From Granulosicoccus sp965214025 (GTDB lineage Bacteria > Pseudomonadota > Gammaproteobacteria > Granulosicoccales > Granulosicoccaceae): 64,000 nt of DNA. Positions 61,633-64,000 of the stretch are shown here, in pieces. The position numbers and the translations under genes are program-made. Where the stretch lies: assembly GCA_965214025.1 (NCBI GenBank), contig CBDCAW010000033.1, positions 25,429 to 89,428 of the forward strand. The letters run 5' to 3'. The notes beneath the pieces are model-generated. The model ran no database searches. It saw nothing but the letters and a program-made list of their open reading frames with translations, and was not told the DNA's origin. The stretch's first letter is position 1. Each line of letters starts with the position of its first letter.

Positions 61633-62980
61633 GAGTGAAGCTCGGCAACAGACCATCCTCCTGACGCTCGGGCGCTTGCCCGTCGCGCTGGAGCTAGCGC
61701 GCACCCTGCATGCCGCCGGCCTGCGCGTGATCGTCGCCGATCCGTATGCCTGGCCACTGGCCCGGCTGTCGCGTGCGGTATCGCGTTGCTATCGTGTGGC
61801 TGCACCGGCGAACGATGCGGGCCGGTGGCGGGCTGACATCGCCTCGATCGTGGCGCGTGAGCAGGTATCGCTGGTAGTTCCGGTTTCCGAGGAGATCCTG
61901 CATGCGGCGGGCTTGCCGGCCTCGTGTGCGGTGGCCTGCATGCCGCTGCACACGCTGCTTACCCTGCACGACAAATGGCGGTTCATGCGCTTCGCGCAAG
62001 GGCTGGGCGTGCCGGTACCTGTCACGCTGTTGGCTGACGATACGGCAGCCGTACGCGGGTTCGGCGTCGAGGGCTTTGTGATCAAGCCGCGCCTGTCATG
62101 CTCCGGCAACGGTGTGAGCCTGCATGCAGGCAACGAATGGCCTGCCGCGCACCTGCCGGGTGATGATCGGATCGTGCAGCAGCGCCTTACCGGTACATCG
62201 CTGTGCACACTGACGCTTGCGAATGCCGGCAGGGTCGTACACACGGTCGCCTACCGTAGCCTGATCGATTTCGGTAGCGTCAGCGTGTGCTTCGAGCGCC
62301 GCTCGCTGCCCGAGGTCGTACAGGACGGCATCGAGGCCGTAGTGTCCGACCTGCAGTATTCCGGTTTTATCGGTTTCGATGTCATGACCGATTCATCGGG
62401 CAACTGGCACTTCATCGAATGCAACCCCCGCGCAACCAGTGGCGTCCATCTGTTTGCGCACGATGCGCTACTGGCGGCCTGTTCGCCTGCAAGGCCTGCG
62501 GTCGGCGGCACGCCAGATCGTACCGATGTGCCTGTTGTCCGAGTCGAGTCTTCCACTGGAGATGAGCCTTTCGTCCGGGTTGTCCCTTCCAGCCCGGATG
62601 AGTCTGCCATCCGACAGGAGTTCTGGTCGAACCTGTCGGTGTTCTACGGCACCTTGTTCAAGGGGCGGTTCGATACCTCGCACCTGCGCCTGCTGCTAGG
62701 CGCCCGCGATATCACCTGGCGCTGGCGAGACCCGCTGCCGTTTCTTCTTTCGAGCATCGTTCTATCGCCCCAGCTGCTGCGGGCACTGCGCCAGGGGCGA
62801 CCGGTGGTGCAGCTGCTGGCCGAAGATATCGGCTATTACACCGACACCACCAACACCACACCAACACCAACACCAACACCAACACCAACACCAACACCAA
62901 CACCGACACCGACACCGACATCGACATCGACATCGAGATGGAGGCGTCGCCCGCCTGGCTGGCGTTCGCAGCCAGTGTGA
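61631..62980 (+). CDS. ATP-grasp protein with a repeat-generated C-terminus (probably the N-terminal part of a fused enzyme)
   Basis: An ATP-grasp protein of about 449 residues. The N-terminus ILLTLGRLPVALELARTLHA is a Rossmann-like pre-ATP-grasp domain; VVPVSEEILHAA, HDKWRFMRFAQ, VIKPRLSCSGNG and GFDVMTDSSGNWHFIECNPR (metal-binding Glu/Asn) are ATP-grasp motifs. It resembles carbamoyl-phosphate-synthase-like ligases. After residue 400 the frame enters a hexanucleotide tract and reads (Thr-Pro)n, ending in RWRRRPPGWRSQPV. One missing base in this tract (near 62858) would instead continue into the GNAT gene as (Asn-Thr)n and (Asp-Thr)n. It forms acyl-amide, acyl-peptide or similar bonds; the substrate is unknown. 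Confidence 0.7.
   Translation: MSEARQQTILLTLGRLPVALELARTLHAAGLRVIVADPYAWPLARLSRAVSRCYRVAAPANDAGRWRADIASIVAREQVSLVVPVSEEILHAAGLPASCAVACMPLHTLLTLHDKWRFMRFAQGLGVPVPVTLLADDTAAVRGFGVEGFVIKPRLSCSGNGVSLHAGNEWPAAHLPGDDRIVQQRLTGTSLCTLTLANAGRVVHTVAYRSLIDFGSVSVCFERRSLPEVVQDGIEAVVSDLQYSGFIGFDVMTDSSGNWHFIECNPRATSGVHLFAHDALLAACSPARPAVGGTPDRTDVPVVRVESSTGDEPFVRVVPSSPDESAIRQEFWSNLSVFYGTLFKGRFDTSHLRLLLGARDITWRWRDPLPFLLSSIVLSPQLLRALRQGRPVVQLLAEDIGYYTDTTNTTPTPTPTPTPTPTPTPTPTPTSTSTSRWRRRPPGWRSQPV
62840..62936 (+). repeat. Hexanucleotide ACCAAC/ACCGAC repeat tract at the ATP-grasp/GNAT junction
   Basis: Consecutive ACCAAC units followed by ACCGAC and ATCGAC. One unit near 62855-62859 is five bases (ACCAC) instead of six, switching the frame from Thr-Asn to Thr-Pro coding. 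In the other register the tract links directly to the GNAT frame at 62938. Confidence 0.85.
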
Positions 62981-63960
62981 CCTTTGGCCCGGCAACGCAG
63001 CGTTATCGTCGTCTGCAGCTGGATCGGCAGGTGCAGCGATTCGCCGAACCTGTATTCTTCTCGGCGCGGGCGGGGCGGGAATTGCTCGGGATCTATGTGC
63101 TGGACAAACGCCGGCTGCTGTTTGCCGGGTGCCCGATGACGGGTTACTACCGAGCCTTGTTCGCGGTACGCGAGGATCGGCGTGGTGAGGGCATCGGCAC
63201 CTTGCTGGCCGGTCGCGCCATGGAGTGGATCGATGCGGCAGCGAGGCTCGCCGATACGCCGATACTCTCCTATGGGTGCATCGCCTCGGACAATGCCGCG
63301 TCGCTGTCTGTGCTGACGGGGCAGGGTGGCGTGTCGCTGGGCACATTGACCAGTCGGTTGCTCTATCGGCAGTGGCCGCGAGCCTCGCAGCGACTGACCG
63401 ACTTGATCCCGTCAGCCACGGCCTTGCCGATCGGGCAGCCCTCCTCGACGAGCGCCGTCGATGTCACACGGTGTGACCTACCCTTGCTGGGTTTCGTCGA
63501 CGCGGGCGGAAACAACGATGGCGCCGGCGCCGTACGGCTAGCCGCGCACGTCGGCATCAGCGCCATAGCGATGGCCGAGGCCGGTGCCGCCACGCAACTG
63601 GCCCTGCGTGTGCTGGTTCGCCCCTGGCGGTTCGCGCGGCGGCGTTTCGATCCCGAGTCACTGACCTACCTGCGTATCAGCCACCTGTACGTCCGGCCAG
63701 ATTGCACACAGGAGGCAGAGGTGTTCCTGCAAGCCTTGCTGGCTCGCTTCGACGCCCACTACGCATTGCTGGTGACCAACAGTGGTTCTGTACTGGAGTC
63801 TATTTTGGCGGATACTGGCCTGTTCCACGATGGCATCGGTCGGCATTTCCTGCCGGCCCCCCAGCGTCTGCGGATCATGGGTCGCTGGCACGGCGGGCGT
63901 GAGGAAGTACCTGAGCCTCACCGCAACCTCGAGTACCGCTTGATGCCCGTCGATCTTTGA
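62938..63960 (+). CDS. GNAT-family acetyltransferase-like protein (probably the C-terminal part of a fused enzyme)
   Basis: A 340-residue protein. A GNAT acetyl-CoA loop is visible at ALFAVREDRRGEGIGTLLAGRAMEW (R-x-x-G-x-G). SYGCIASDNAASLSVLTGQGGVSLGT is the usual following strand and helix. The remainder looks like a second degenerate GNAT half (LRISHLYVRPD). The only start is ATG 62938, at the end of the hexanucleotide tract, with no Shine-Dalgarno. The preceding in-frame codons are open through the whole tract, which supports an original ATP-grasp-GNAT fusion. It is next to crtD and the P450. Confidence 0.65.
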   Translation: MEASPAWLAFAASVTFGPATQRYRRLQLDRQVQRFAEPVFFSARAGRELLGIYVLDKRRLLFAGCPMTGYYRALFAVREDRRGEGIGTLLAGRAMEWIDAAARLADTPILSYGCIASDNAASLSVLTGQGGVSLGTLTSRLLYRQWPRASQRLTDLIPSATALPIGQPSSTSAVDVTRCDLPLLGFVDAGGNNDGAGAVRLAAHVGISAIAMAEAGAATQLALRVLVRPWRFARRRFDPESLTYLRISHLYVRPDCTQEAEVFLQALLARFDAHYALLVTNSGSVLESILADTGLFHDGIGRHFLPAPQRLRIMGRWHGGREEVPEPHRNLEYRLMPVDL

Positions 63961-64000
63961 TCAGGTCTTGCACGTTAGTGCACCGTCACGCTTGAAAAGC
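63961..64000. other. Right edge, nothing recognised
   Basis: Forty bases after the GNAT stop. GCACGTTAGTGC forms a weak inverted repeat; no gene is visible. Confidence 0.5.

Noticed and set aside
60250..61638. 462-residue plus-strand open frame
   Set aside because: Antisense of the P450 gene; long only because of codon bias and the repeat.
62840..62936. Possible CRISPR array
   Set aside because: Units are six bases and contiguous, without spacers. No CRISPR-like repeats or cas genes were seen in the window.

Overview
The window is 64 kb of GC-rich, gene-dense DNA from a gammaproteobacterium. The evidence is the trxA-rho pair, the tolC/pcm and waaA/lpxL/kdkA lipid A-Kdo genes, glnE, cysG and rhlB. 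Sucrose-phosphate synthase plus phosphatase (sucrose as an osmolyte), a DsrC/DsrM/DsrK-like set and CrtI/CrtD-type carotenoid desaturases suggest a marine or halophilic, possibly Chromatiales-like, sulfur-handling lineage. That placement is inference; there is no rRNA in the window and I saw no tRNA.

Layout. 1-3.1 kb: a two-component module (a dimerisation/phosphotransfer-like C-terminus, a CHASE-type histidine kinase and two lone receivers). 3.2-5.2 kb (minus): a glycosyltransferase and an FbpC-like ABC ATPase interrupted by a run of 45 G. 5.3-9.3 kb (plus): glnE, a CHCC zinc-finger protein and Kdo kinase. 9.3-15.5 kb (minus): waaA, lpxL, a 45-bp tandem repeat, tolC, pcm, rhlB. 15.7-17.6 kb: trxA and rho. 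17.7-22.5 kb: purD, an MFS exporter, a DUF2970 protein and a frameshifted DUF2252 gene. 22.5-29.6 kb (minus): a TPP-riboswitch operon thiD-thiZ-thiX-thiY-tenA-thiO-thiS-thiG-thiE that can salvage the pyrimidine and build the thiazole; no thiC lies in it. 29.7-32.7 kb: a lipoprotein, two SDR proteins and a LysM protein. 33-38 kb (minus): a PuuA/PuuB-type gamma-glutamyl-polyamine set with a glutamine amidotransferase. 38-41.1 kb: sucrose synthesis. 41.3-47.5 kb (plus): a HisD-family dehydrogenase, a gamma-glutamyltransferase-family enzyme, CbiX, DsrC, DsrM-like and DsrK-like proteins. 47.8-50.4 kb: a frameshifted FG-GAP lipoprotein. 50.4-55 kb: Rieske protein, cysG, a YbiB/TrpD-like protein and the Nnr NAD(P)HX repair enzyme. 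55-56.7 kb: small membrane proteins and a CBS protein. 56.9-64 kb: crtI, crtD, a cytochrome P450 with an expanded repeat, and an ATP-grasp plus GNAT pair that was probably one protein.

Two themes stand out. First, short tandem repeats are unusually common, and four genes are broken by a net one-base frameshift inside or beside such repeats (poly-G in fbpC, 48-bp units in the DUF2252 gene, 9-bp units in the FG-GAP gene, 6-bp units between ATP-grasp and GNAT). These are either sequencing/assembly errors or contingency loci. Second, a 24-25 bp element with a TGGT-N3-ACCA-like core occurs three times, each time straddling the stop codon of a minus-strand gene and the start region of the next one.

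The best candidate for an undescribed system is the 56.9-64 kb carotenoid-type cluster, which combines two desaturases, a P450 with an enlarged loop before the heme site, and an ATP-grasp/GNAT enzyme pair.
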